Origin: Acidobacteriota bacterium
Lineage (GTDB): Bacteria > Acidobacteriota > Aminicenantia > UBA2199
DNA: 39,202 bases
NCBI GenBank assembly: GCA_025456205.1
Contig: JALOLA010000041.1
Location: 1-39,202, forward strand
Direction of reading: 5' to 3'
Shown: piece by piece, positions 1 through 7,139 of the stretch
How the letters are laid out: the number at the start of each line of letters is the position of its first letter
How positions within the stretch are numbered: the stretch's first letter is position 1
Translations under genes and position numbers: made by a program
Notes under the pieces: generated by a model
What the model was told of the DNA's origin: nothing
Seen by the model: the letters and a program-made list of their open reading frames with translations, nothing else
Database searches by the model: none

Positions 1-507
1 GTAGCCCTTGTGGCGCTGAGCACGTTCGCCTTCGCTGAATTCAAGATCGCCATCATCAATCCCCAGGCCGTATTGCAGGCTTCGGTGAAAGGCAAGGAAG
101 CCATCGGGCGGCTGCAGGCGCTGCAGCTGGCCAAGCAGAAGAGATACGAAGCCATGCAGAAAGAGATCGACGCCCTGGAAAAAGAGGCCCTCTCCCCGGC
201 CCTGAACGCAGAGGCCCGCGACCGGAAGACCCAGGACCTGGCCAACAAGCGGATCGAGATCAAGCGCTTCGCCGAGGACGCCCAGAAGGAGACCATGGCC
301 GCCCAGCAGAAGGAGTTCGAGAAGATCCAGAACGACCTGATGCCCATCATTGAGAAGATCGCCAAGGAGAACGGCTACGCCATGGTCCTCGACCTGAACA
401 CGGCCGGCGTGACCTTCTTCGAACCCGGCATCGACATCTCCGAGAAGGTGGTCAAGGCCTACGACGCCCAGTCCGCCGCCGCACCGGCCCCTGCCGCCAA
501 GAAATGA
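1..507 (+). CDS. OmpH/Skp-family periplasmic chaperone (5' partial)
   Basis: The reading frame is open to the window edge. The first visible residues are the hydrophobic end of a signal peptide (ending ..STFAFAEFK), so the true start lies upstream and the GTG at position 10 is probably an internal valine. The mature part is short and rich in Lys, Glu and Gln, with a long predicted coiled coil (about residues 25-115) and a compact beta segment around it, as in Skp/OmpH, which carries unfolded outer-membrane proteins through the periplasm. The Ala/Pro/Lys tail is typical. The stop codon overlaps the fabZ start, and the ompH-fabZ-lpxA order matches the conserved bacterial envelope-assembly cluster. 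Family assignment is strong; only the N-terminus is missing. Confidence 0.85.
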   Translation, partial: VALVALSTFAFAEFKIAIINPQAVLQASVKGKEAIGRLQALQLAKQKRYEAMQKEIDALEKEALSPALNAEARDRKTQDLANKRIEIKRFAEDAQKETMAAQQKEFEKIQNDLMPIIEKIAKENGYAMVLDLNTAGVTFFEPGIDISEKVVKAYDAQSAAAPAPAAKK

Positions 508-938
508 ACTGTCCCCTGACCATCGAGGACATCAAGAAAATCCTGCCCCACCGCTATCCCTTCCTGCTGGTGGACCGGGTGACCGCCTGCGACGGGTCGA
601 AGACCATCCAGGGCTACAAGAACGTCACCGGCAACGAGGACTTCTTCCAGGGGCACTTCCCCGGCAACCCGGTCATGCCGGGGGTGCTGGTCATCGAGGC
701 CCTGGCCCAGCTGGGCGCGGCGCTGCTGATGCAGCGCTTCGTCGGGCAGCGCGTCTACGCCTATTTCGCCGGCATCGAGAAGGCCCGCTTCAAGAAGACG
801 GTGGTCCCGGGCGACCGCCTGGACCTCGATGTGCTGGTGGTCCGCGATCGCGGCAAGTTCGCCGTCATCGAGGGCAAGGCCTCGGTCGACGGCCAGCTGG
901 CCTGCGAGGCGACGCTGATGTGCATGGTGGGCCAGTGA
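504..938 (+). CDS. fabZ: 3-hydroxyacyl-ACP dehydratase FabZ
   Basis: A 144-residue protein of normal FabZ length. It dehydrates 3-hydroxyacyl-ACP in type II fatty acid synthesis and competes with LpxA for hydroxyacyl-ACP, which is why the two genes travel together. The N-terminal [14 protein letters not shown] block is diagnostic. The hot-dog-fold catalytic pair is visible as His51 in [11 protein letters not shown] and Glu65 in IEALAQ. The ATG overlaps the ompH stop by four bases (ATGA), implying translational coupling. The 3' end overlaps the lpxA GTG start. Cytoplasmic; nothing appears truncated. Confidence 0.97.
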   Translation: MNCPLTIEDIKKILPHRYPFLLVDRVTACDGSKTIQGYKNVTGNEDFFQGHFPGNPVMPGVLVIEALAQLGAALLMQRFVGQRVYAYFAGIEKARFKKTVVPGDRLDLDVLVVRDRGKFAVIEGKASVDGQLACEATLMCMVGQ

Positions 939-1741
939 ACACGCCGCTGATCCATCCCACCGCCGTCATCAGCCCCAAGGCCGAGCTCGGCAAGGGGGTG
1001 CAGGTCGACGCCTATTCCGTCATCGGGCCCGGCGTGCGCGTCGGCGCCCGCACGGTGATCAAGCATCATGCTACCATCGACCGCAACACCGACATCGGCG
1101 AGGACTGCATCGTTTTCCCGTTCTCCTCGCTGGGCACCGACCCCCAGGACATCACCTTCAAGGGCGAGGAGACCTTCGTGCACATCGGCGACCGCAACAT
1201 CATCCGCGAGTTCACCACCATCAACCGCGGCACGCCGAAGGGTGGAGGGCACACGCGCCTCGGCGACGACAACTATCTCATGGCCTATGCCCACGTCGCC
1301 CATGACTGCCAGCTCGGCAGCCATGTCATCCTGAGCAACGGAGCCACGCTGGCCGGCCACGTTGAGATCGGCGACTTCGTGGTGCTCAGCGCCTTCTGCG
1401 CCGTGCACCAGTTCGTGCGCATCGGCCGCAACGCTTACATCGGCGGCTACAGCATCGTCTGCCAGGACATCCTGCCTTTCGCCAAGGTGGCCCAGAGCCG
1501 CGAGTCGTTCAGCCTTTACGGGCCCAACGCCATCGGCATGATGCGCAACGGCCTCAGCCGTGATTTCATCGAGAACGTCAAGGACATCTACCGCATCATC
1601 TACCATTCCGACCTGAACACCACCCAGGCCGTCCACAAGATCGGCGAGCAGCACGCCGGCAGCGAGGAGGCCCGGGTGATCACCGACTTCATCAGCAAAA
1701 CCAAGCGAGGCATCCTGAAGAACTTCCGCTCCGATGAATGA
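935..1741 (+). CDS. lpxA: UDP-N-acetylglucosamine acyltransferase LpxA
   Basis: Catalyses the first step of lipid A synthesis, moving a 3-hydroxyacyl chain from ACP to UDP-GlcNAc (or a 3-amino analogue in some lineages). The protein is a run of left-handed beta-helix hexapeptide repeats, with the catalytic histidine in AHVAHDC (His123 counted from the chosen start) and the family block VHQF followed by YIGGYS. I chose the GTG at 935, which overlaps the fabZ stop (GTGA) and gives [12 protein letters not shown], 268 aa. A GTG at 920 in the same frame would only add five residues inside fabZ. The two glycines in IGGYS sit where E. coli LpxA has Gly172-Gly173, the chain-length ruler, which hints at a longer acyl chain (inference). 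Confidence 0.95.
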   Translation: MNTPLIHPTAVISPKAELGKGVQVDAYSVIGPGVRVGARTVIKHHATIDRNTDIGEDCIVFPFSSLGTDPQDITFKGEETFVHIGDRNIIREFTTINRGTPKGGGHTRLGDDNYLMAYAHVAHDCQLGSHVILSNGATLAGHVEIGDFVVLSAFCAVHQFVRIGRNAYIGGYSIVCQDILPFAKVAQSRESFSLYGPNAIGMMRNGLSRDFIENVKDIYRIIYHSDLNTTQAVHKIGEQHAGSEEARVITDFISKTKRGILKNFRSDE

Positions 1742-2543
1742 AACGATCGGGATCATCGCCGGCGAGCCGCCACTGCCGCTGCTGAGCCTGCGCGAAGCGC
1801 GCCGCCGGGGCTGGCGCACCGTCGTTGCCGCCGTCAAGGGCGCGGCGACCCCCGAGCTGGCCGGCGAGGCCGACGAGTGGCAGGAATTCCCGCTCGGCCG
1901 CCTGGGCAGCCTCATCCGCTTTTTCAAGCGCCGTGGCGTGGACCGGGCGCTGATGCTCGGCCGGGTGCGGCACGCGGCCGTTTTTTCAGCCTGGACCGCC
2001 GACGCCAAGTTCCTGCGCTTCCTGGCCGGGGTCAAGGACCGCACCACCACCTCGCTGCTGGCCGCGCTGGCCGACTTTTTCGCGGCCGAGGGCATCGAGA
2101 TCATCGATTCCTCGTTCTTCCTCAAGGACCGCCTGGTGGCGGCGAAGAACTACACCCCCCGGTTGCGGCTGACGAAGGCCCTGGCCGCGGACGTTGAGTT
2201 CGCCTGGGAGAAGGCCTGGGGCATCGCCGCCCTGGATATCGGCCAGACCGTGTGCGTCAAGGAACGGGCGGTGGTCGCCGTCGAAGCCATGGAGGGCACC
2301 GACAGCGCCATCGAGAGGGCGGCTGCGATCGCCGGCGCCGGGCTGGTCGTGGCCAAGGTCAGCCGGCCGGGCCAGGACATGCGCTTCGACCTGCCGGTGG
2401 TCGGTTCGCGGACCCTGGACGTGCTGGCCGCTGGCCGCGCCGCCGCGTTCGTGCTGGAGGCGGGCAAGACGCTGATGCTCGACCCCGAGGCGCTGGTCGC
2501 CCGGGCGCTGGGCAGCAAGATCATCGTAATGGGGAAAACATGA
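1734..2543 (+). CDS. lpxI: UDP-2,3-diacylglucosamine pyrophosphatase LpxI
   Basis: A 269-residue protein with the LpxI (DUF1009) signatures: N-terminal GIIAGEPPLPLL, central EAMEGTDSAIERAA and C-terminal KVSRPGQDMRFDLPVVG. LpxI hydrolyses UDP-2,3-diacylglucosamine to lipid X and UMP in organisms that lack LpxH. Its position directly after lpxA is the usual one in several deltaproteobacterial and related genomes. The start ATG overlaps the lpxA stop by eight bases, and its own stop overlaps the next gene by ATGA, so all of these are probably one coupled transcript. Full length, with no odd residues in the motifs I can recall. Confidence 0.93.
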   Translation: MNETIGIIAGEPPLPLLSLREARRRGWRTVVAAVKGAATPELAGEADEWQEFPLGRLGSLIRFFKRRGVDRALMLGRVRHAAVFSAWTADAKFLRFLAGVKDRTTTSLLAALADFFAAEGIEIIDSSFFLKDRLVAAKNYTPRLRLTKALAADVEFAWEKAWGIAALDIGQTVCVKERAVVAVEAMEGTDSAIERAAAIAGAGLVVAKVSRPGQDMRFDLPVVGSRTLDVLAAGRAAAFVLEAGKTLMLDPEALVARALGSKIIVMGKT

Positions 2544-3457
2544 GAATCGCAGTGATCGGGACCGGGGCCATGGGCAGCAACCATTTGCGCGTGCTCCGGC
2601 AGTTGCCGGAATTCCAGCTGACCTGTGCCGTCGACACCAGCGTCGAGAACCTGGAAAAGAACTGCCGCGGCTACGATGTCGCCAAGCTGGCCGACTACCG
2701 CCAGGCCCTCGACCGGGTCGACGCCGTCATGGTCGCGGCGCCCACCCTGGAGCATTTCGCCATCTGTCGCTTCTTCCTGGAGAACGGCAAGCACGTCATG
2801 GTCGAGAAGCCCATCAGCCGCACGCTGGCCGAGGCCGACGAGCTGATTGCCCTGGCCGCCGCCAAGAAACGGGTGCTGGCCGTGGGCCACCTGGAGCGCT
2901 TCAACCCGGCGGTGCAGTACGCCGGCGCCCTGGTGCAAAAGCCCCTGTTCATCGAAGTGCAGCGCCTGGGCTCCTTCTCGCCGCGCTCGCTGGACATCGA
3001 CGTCATCCTGGACCTGATGATCCACGACCTGGACATCATCCTGCAGTGGGACCGCTCCGGCGTGCGCGAAGTACGGGCCAGCGGCGTGCCCATCATCTCC
3101 CGGCGCATTGACATCGCCAACGTGCGCCTGGAGTTCAACTCCGGCCTGGTGGCCAACCTGACCGCCAGCCGCGTCTCCCAGGAAAAAACGCGCAAGCTGC
3201 GCATCTTCCAGAAGAGCCTCTACCTGTCGGTGGACTACAAGGCCAGGAGCGTCAAGATGTTCCAGCTGCGCGACGGCAGGATCCTCGAGGAATTCCCCGC
3301 CATCGAGGACGTCGAGCCGCTGGCCAACCTCTGGCGCAATTTCGCGCGCACGGTCGCCGGCGAAGGCGATTTCATCGTCAGCGGCGGGGACGGCCGGGCG
3401 GCGCTGCAGCTGGCCCTGGACATCTCCACCGCGCTGCAAGCGTCCAGGGATGCTTGA
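2540..3457 (+). CDS. Gfo/Idh/MocA-family oxidoreductase of the lpx cluster
   Basis: A 305-residue NAD(P)-dependent oxidoreductase. The frame is open upstream to 2252, but the ATG at 2540 overlaps the lpxI stop (ATGA) and gives the Rossmann start MRIAVIGTGAMGSNHLRVL, so I chose it. MVEKPIS carries the family lysine (EKP motif), and VGHLERFNPAV is the block typical of the members that sit in lipid A clusters. The C-terminal half is the alpha/beta dimerisation and substrate domain. The gene may act on a UDP-sugar: GnnA, the UDP-GlcNAc 3-dehydrogenase of GlcN3N-type lipid A, belongs to this family, but the partner aminotransferase GnnB is not in this window. Family certain, substrate uncertain. 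Confidence 0.85.
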   Translation: MRIAVIGTGAMGSNHLRVLRQLPEFQLTCAVDTSVENLEKNCRGYDVAKLADYRQALDRVDAVMVAAPTLEHFAICRFFLENGKHVMVEKPISRTLAEADELIALAAAKKRVLAVGHLERFNPAVQYAGALVQKPLFIEVQRLGSFSPRSLDIDVILDLMIHDLDIILQWDRSGVREVRASGVPIISRRIDIANVRLEFNSGLVANLTASRVSQEKTRKLRIFQKSLYLSVDYKARSVKMFQLRDGRILEEFPAIEDVEPLANLWRNFARTVAGEGDFIVSGGDGRAALQLALDISTALQASRDA

Positions 3458-4529
3458 AAGTTTTGTCCGCCAACAGATCGAGAAGAAGACCTTCCCCGGC
3501 GTATCCCTCCTGGCCGCCGCCGGCGATCGGGTCGTTTACGAGCGCTGCTTCGGCCGGCGCGCCACCTGGCCCGTCCCCGAGCCACTTGACAGCGACACGC
3601 TGTTCGACCTGGCTTCCCTGACCAAGCCCCTGGTCACGGCGTTCCTGGCCGCCTACTTCATCGAAAAAAAACAATGGCGCCTGGAGGACGAGGCGCGCCG
3701 TTTCCTGCCGCAGTTGGCAATGCCGGCCACCCTGGGGCAGCTCCTGAGCCACAGCGCCGGCTTCCCGCCCTGGCACCCGTTCTACCTCTACCGCCCCCAG
3801 GACGACCTGGCCCAGGTCGCGACGCTGGGCGGCATGGCGGACCCCGGGTCGCGGGTGCTCTACTCCGACATCGGCTATATCCTGCTGAAGCACCTGCTGG
3901 AAAAGATCTCCGGTGCCGGCTTCCAGGAGCTTGCCGCCCGGGTGATCTTCGAACCGCTGCGGCTGCGCAATACCTTCCTGCGCGTGCCTCCCGAAATGCA
4001 AGGGCGCTGCGCCCCGACCGAGGTCGGCAACCGCCATGAAAAAGGGATGTGCCGTCTGGGGCATGCCGCGGCGGCGGCGCGCTTCACCTGGCGCAGCGGC
4101 CTGATCCGCGGCGAGGTCCACGACGCCAATTCGTTCTACGCCGGGGGCAGCGCCGGCAACGCCGGCCTTTTCGCCAACGCCCGCGACGTCTTCCGCCTGG
4201 GCCGTGAGTTCTTCCCCGCGGCCGCCACTCTGTTGCGCCCCGAGACGGTGGCGCTCTTCTGGAAGGACCTCACTCCCGGCGGCGCCGGCGGCCGCAGCCC
4301 CGGCTTCCGCCTGAACTCCGGGGCGCGAACCTCCGGGGGGCGGGCCCTGGCCCCGTCGGCCATCGGCCACAGCGGCTTCACCGGCACTTCGCTCTGGCTC
4401 GAGGCGCAGGGGGAACGCCAGTGGATCGTGCTCAGCAACCGCATCCACCCGCGTGTGAAGAAAGAGGGGCTCGACGCCGTGCGCCGGCGCCTGCACCTGC
4501 TGCTCAAGCGCGAGCTGCAACTTCCCTGA
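3450..4529 (+). CDS. Serine hydrolase, class C beta-lactamase/PBP4*-like
   Basis: A 359-residue protein of the beta-lactamase-related family (PF00144 type). The nucleophile motif SxxK is Ser56-Leu-Thr-Lys59 in FDLASLTKPLVT. The second motif is Tyr138-Ser-Asp in VLYSDIGYILL, where many members have Y-x-N. The third (KTG-like) is His307-Ser-Gly in IGHSGFTGTSLW. LSHSAGFPPW is another family block. There is no signal peptide, so it is probably cytoplasmic, which is unusual for a true beta-lactamase or DD-peptidase. The start overlaps the upstream oxidoreductase by eight bases, so it is co-transcribed with the lpx genes. The substrate could be a peptide, muropeptide or ester. Confidence 0.85.
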   Translation: MLESFVRQQIEKKTFPGVSLLAAAGDRVVYERCFGRRATWPVPEPLDSDTLFDLASLTKPLVTAFLAAYFIEKKQWRLEDEARRFLPQLAMPATLGQLLSHSAGFPPWHPFYLYRPQDDLAQVATLGGMADPGSRVLYSDIGYILLKHLLEKISGAGFQELAARVIFEPLRLRNTFLRVPPEMQGRCAPTEVGNRHEKGMCRLGHAAAAARFTWRSGLIRGEVHDANSFYAGGSAGNAGLFANARDVFRLGREFFPAAATLLRPETVALFWKDLTPGGAGGRSPGFRLNSGARTSGGRALAPSAIGHSGFTGTSLWLEAQGERQWIVLSNRIHPRVKKEGLDAVRRRLHLLLKRELQLP

Positions 4530-4591
4530 CGGTCCCGGGCCGCTTTTCCCCGGAGCTTGTCGCCTGCAGGATCGGATCCAGGAATGGCGTT

Positions 4592-5086
4592 TCAGCGCTT
4601 GGGCCGGGCCCGGCGCATGATCTCCTGGAAGCGCCGGCTGTAGCGCAGGTTGGGCGGTACCAGGAACAGCTCGGCCAGCCCCTGGCGCAGGAGGATCTCG
4701 TTCAGCATGCGGCCGTCGGCCAGGTAGACGTAGCCCAGCAAACGGGAATAGCGGTCGCGCTTCTGCACGTCGAACTCGATCCAGACCTGGCTGCCGTACA
4801 GCAGCAGCCTCTTGACGAACTCGCTGGCCTGCAGGCCGCGGTGGATGACCTCGTCCGGGGTGGACGATGTCTTGAGGGCTTCCTCATATGCCCGGTCGTT
4901 CAGGGCGGTCTGCGGGGCCTCGGGGCCGATGAGCTTGATCTCCTCCCATTTGCCGCGGTAAAGGATGGTCAGGGTGTCGGCGCTGATGACGCGCACGACG
5001 CGGGCGGGCTCACGCTGGATGACCTCAACCGCCAGGCAGGCTGAACCCAGCAGCAAGGCCAGCGATGCCCAGGCAAAGAGCTTCAT
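4592..5086 (-). CDS. Exported SNase-fold (thermonuclease-like) protein with substituted catalytic residues
   Basis: A 164-residue protein with an N-terminal signal sequence (about residues 1-19, ending ..GSACLA) and a staphylococcal-nuclease OB fold. Asp37-Thr38 matches the Asp21-Thr22 metal site, and DRYSR (Arg115) matches catalytic Arg87. Aligned to the SNase block RLLLVDTPET, however, this protein reads KLIGPEAPQT. Arg35 is thus replaced by Lys51, Asp40 by Glu56, Thr41 by Ala57 and the general base Glu43 by Gln59. Nuclease activity is therefore doubtful; it may bind nucleic acid or another ligand. It runs opposite to the preceding operon. A TATAAT hexamer lies only seven bases before the ATG, so the mRNA may be leaderless. 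Confidence 0.8.
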   Translation of the reverse strand: MKLFAWASLALLLGSACLAVEVIQREPARVVRVISADTLTILYRGKWEEIKLIGPEAPQTALNDRAYEEALKTSSTPDEVIHRGLQASEFVKRLLLYGSQVWIEFDVQKRDRYSRLLGYVYLADGRMLNEILLRQGLAELFLVPPNLRYSRRFQEIMRRARPKR

Positions 5087-5093
5087 GTTGAAT

Positions 5094-5099
5094 ATTATA
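5094..5099 (-). promoter_or_regulatory. Candidate -10 box (TATAAT) of the SNase-like gene
   Basis: On the minus strand a perfect TATAAT ends seven bases before the ATG at 5086. The expected transcription start then falls at or next to the start codon, and no Shine-Dalgarno is visible. The -35 position falls inside the 6-base repeat at 5111-5134 and is not a good match. One hexamer alone is weak evidence. Confidence 0.4.
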
Positions 5100-5110
5100 G
5101 TACATAAGAA

Positions 5111-5134
5111 GTGGCAGTGACAGTGCCAGTGACC
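5111..5134. repeat. Short tandem hexamer tract (GTGNCM x4)
   Basis: Four back-to-back 6-base units of the form GTGNCA/C lie in the intergenic space between the SNase-like gene and dprA. The tract reads Val-Thr/Pro repeats if translated but belongs to no gene. It differs in period (6) from the 7-base tracts elsewhere in the window. Confidence 0.6.
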
Positions 5135-5157
5135 GCAGGAAAATTAACGAACGGAAA

Positions 5158-5172
5158 ATTCGCTGAGCGAAT
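5158..5172. repeat. Perfect 7+1+7 inverted repeat in the dprA/SNase intergenic space
   Basis: ATTCGCT-G-AGCGAAT is a perfect palindrome with a one-base centre. No T-run follows on either strand, so it is not an intrinsic terminator. It could be a protein-binding site for the SNase-like gene about 70 bases away, or part of a decayed repeat. The rest of 5173-5295 shows nothing I recognise. Confidence 0.45.
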
Positions 5173-5295
5173 CATCCGAGTTCGCAGTCAATGCAATTGC
5201 CCCATCCACTCAGCCATTCATGAACAGATGGGCGTTCTTCAAGAAATGGCCATTGGGCCGATCGCACCGGGGACTTGGGATATCCGTCCTTTGGG

Positions 5296-6243
5296 TCAGA
5301 ACAATTTTAGCTGCCCCGGTCTCTTTTTGCGGGCAGCCTGGATCGCTGCCAGGATGGGGGCGGCTCCTGCGCAAGGATCCCACGGCAGGCAGCCCCTGGC
5401 GAGCAGGTCGCGATTGCCCAGGGGGGGCGCGGAATAAAAAGACGGGTCCACCGCGAACACGGGGAGGCCGAGCGCCAGGGCCGACAGGCCGGCGGCGAAC
5501 GTGCCGCTCATGCGGCCGGAGGCATCGCGCTCGGCGCCGGCGACGACCACGACCAGCGCGTCGGCAAGGGCGGCGACCAGCTTGTTGCGCGCCATGGCTT
5601 GGTAGGCGGCCCACCTGTCTCCCCAGGCGAATTGCGAGACCACGAGGGTATTTTCGTCGGTCACGACCTCCTTGAACTCCGGCCTGACCTGGAAGCGGCC
5701 CAGGCCTTCGGCCAGGACGGCGATGGTCGTGCCGCCGGAGCGCAGGGCGCCCAGGTGCGCCGCCGCGTCGACGCCGGAAGCGTAGCCTGATGTGATGGTG
5801 ATGCCGGCACCGGCGAGCTGAGCGGCCAGTCGCTCGGCCGCGGCCAGCGCCGCCTGATCGGCGTCGCGCCGACCGACGATGGCGACCCCGGGGCGCTCGA
5901 GGAGCGCCGCGTTGCCGGCGGCGTACAGGAACGCGGGCAGCGGCAGCCTGTCGCTGCGGGCCTTGACGCGCGCGGGGAAGCTCGGGTGCAGGGGATGAAG
6001 GAAAGTCGCTTCCCGTTCCCGTGCAGCGGCATCCTCCTGATACGGCTGGAGGTCCGGGTCGGGCAGGACGATCCCTGCCCCGCGCCGGCCCAGGGCTTCC
6101 TGCGCCTTGTCGGGGTTCTTGAGCAGCCAGGAAGCGGTCCGTCCCTGGATGGAGAGGTAGCCGGCGATCGACCACAGGGCCTTGGGCCCCAGGCCCTTGA
6201 TGCCGGCCAGCGCCTGCCAGGCCCTGCCTTCCAGCGTGTTCAT
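5296..6243 (-). CDS. DprA/Smf-family Rossmann protein (coupled to a PRTase)
   Basis: A 315-residue DprA-like protein. A helix-hairpin-helix-like start (about residues 10-30, ..GIKGLGPKALWSI) is followed by the Rossmann core: VAIVGRRDAD at 120-129, TSGYASGVDAAAHLGALRSG at 151-170, TIAVLAEGL, then ARNKLVAALADALVVV. Canonical DprA, which loads RecA on incoming ssDNA, has VGSR, LARGIDxxAH and FPxRNRIIAGLS; this protein differs at each and has no C-terminal winged helix. The start codon overlaps the stop of the upstream phosphoribosyltransferase gene (ATGA), so the pair is translationally coupled. The role could be natural transformation, or a nucleotide-sensing function as proposed for divergent DprA-PRTase pairs. 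Confidence 0.85.
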   Translation of the reverse strand: MNTLEGRAWQALAGIKGLGPKALWSIAGYLSIQGRTASWLLKNPDKAQEALGRRGAGIVLPDPDLQPYQEDAAAREREATFLHPLHPSFPARVKARSDRLPLPAFLYAAGNAALLERPGVAIVGRRDADQAALAAAERLAAQLAGAGITITSGYASGVDAAAHLGALRSGGTTIAVLAEGLGRFQVRPEFKEVVTDENTLVVSQFAWGDRWAAYQAMARNKLVAALADALVVVVAGAERDASGRMSGTFAAGLSALALGLPVFAVDPSFYSAPPLGNRDLLARGCLPWDPCAGAAPILAAIQAARKKRPGQLKLF

Positions 6244-6833
6244 CGGTTCGACCTCGTGCTGGTCGCCGTGACCACGGAGACCATGGCGACCTGGCCCTGG
6301 AAAAGCAGGGCGGCCGTCACCGCTTTCAGCGTCTCGCCGGAGCGATAGAGATCGTCGAAGAGCAGGACGTGCCGGCCGGCGAAGCGCTGGTCCAGGACCG
6401 AGAAGGCGTCATCCAGTTCCTTGCGGCGCCGGCGCTTGTCGCTGATCCCCTTCAGCGGCAGGGTCGGCCTGGCCTTCAACAGGAATTCGTCGGAGGACGG
6501 CAGGCCCAGGATCTCGCCGATGCGGGAAGCGACCGCTTCCACGGGCTGGAACGAACGCCGCCACTCCGACGGCGGCACGGCCAGGATGGCCTTGATGTCC
6601 CAGAGCTCGGACCGGCCGCGAATGAATTCGGCGATCGTCCGGGCGATGGGCTCGACCTGCGCAAGGTCGTTGCGATACTTCAACCTGTAGATCGCTTCGC
6701 CGATCTCGGTCCGCTCCGTGTCGAAGGTGGGGCGGATGAAGCCGTCCGGCTCGCCGGTGCTGCGCACCGTGTGCTGGTCCAGCGCCCAGCCATGCGTCCA
6801 GTTTCCCAGGATCGGCTTGATGTTTATTTCCAT
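6240..6833 (-). CDS. Phosphoribosyltransferase (ComF-like PRTase)
   Basis: A 197-residue protein. The frame is open to 7070, but the upstream part runs through intergenic repeat and promoter sequence, so I start at the ATG at 6833 (MEINIKPILGNWTHGW). A type I PRTase core is clear: AILAVPPSEWRRSFQPVEAV, then LLFDDLYRSGETLKAV, the PRPP-binding loop with its two acidic residues. The N-terminal half (GWALDQHT.., ERTEIGEAIYRLKY) belongs to the conserved family rather than to a zinc ribbon as in ComF. The stop overlaps dprA by ATGA. A good sigma70-type promoter lies just upstream, and no clear Shine-Dalgarno is seen. Substrate unknown. Confidence 0.8.
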   Translation of the reverse strand: MEINIKPILGNWTHGWALDQHTVRSTGEPDGFIRPTFDTERTEIGEAIYRLKYRNDLAQVEPIARTIAEFIRGRSELWDIKAILAVPPSEWRRSFQPVEAVASRIGEILGLPSSDEFLLKARPTLPLKGISDKRRRRKELDDAFSVLDQRFAGRHVLLFDDLYRSGETLKAVTAALLFQGQVAMVSVVTATSTRSNR

Positions 6834-6853
6834 TTTTTGCGGGATGCAACGAC

Positions 6854-6882
6854 ATGATAATCGAATGGCGGGAAAGTGACAA
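6854..6882 (-). promoter_or_regulatory. Sigma70-type promoter for the PRTase-dprA operon
   Basis: On the minus strand, TTGTCA (6877-6882) and TATCAT (6854-6859) are separated by 17 bases. The transcript would start near 6847 and carry only about 14 untranslated bases before the ATG at 6833. Confidence 0.6.
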
Positions 6883-6904
6883 GATGGAACTGAAGATAGG
6901 GTCC

Positions 6905-6925
6905 GAAGTTCGACGTTCGAGGTTG
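6905..6925. repeat. Heptamer tract, GARGTTC family (3 units)
   Basis: Three consecutive 7-base units (GAAGTTC, GACGTTC, GAGGTTG) lie in the intergenic region upstream of the PRTase. This is the same family as 7463-7504 and 24883-24896. Confidence 0.7.
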
Positions 6926-7124
6926 TAATAAAAGGCAATTCTACGAGATCGATTGGATAATTACTTCTCATGAAATAAAGATAAAAGTACGAATGCAAAA
7001 AACGCAAACAGCGGATCCCGGGAGCAGCCGCGAAGCGTTGGCACGAACGGCGATCGATATATGCTTTCATCGCTCCTGAATATCATGTAAAATGCAGGCT
7101 GCCGGGAATTCTGAAAGACGGCAG

Positions 7125-7132
7125 AAAGGAGG
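7125..7132 (+). promoter_or_regulatory. Strong Shine-Dalgarno deciding the start at 7140
   Basis: AAAGGAGG lies seven bases before the ATG at 7140. It shows that this ATG, not the ATG at 7092 in the same frame, begins the membrane protein. Confidence 0.8.
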
Positions 7133-7139
7133 AAATGCC

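Larger units (their letters stand above)
6834..7139. other. Divergent intergenic region with promoter and heptamer tract
   Basis: These 306 bases separate the minus-strand PRTase-dprA operon from the plus-strand small membrane protein. They hold the PRTase promoter (6854-6882), a three-unit 7-base repeat (6905-6925), an AT-rich stretch (about 6925-7000) and the strong Shine-Dalgarno of the next gene (7125-7132). No convincing -35/-10 pair for the plus-strand gene was found, although TATCAT and TAAAAT occur near 7080-7093. No gene is seen here. Confidence 0.6.

Noticed and set aside
2252-2539. Upstream extension of the Gfo/Idh/MocA protein
   Set aside because: It lies within lpxI in another frame; the Rossmann motif starts at the ATG overlapping the lpxI stop.
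6834-7070. N-terminal extension of the PRTase (frame open to 7070)
   Set aside because: The extension translates promoter and repeat sequence (including a VELRT phrase from the GARGTTC tract). The ATG at 6833 lies downstream of a good promoter.
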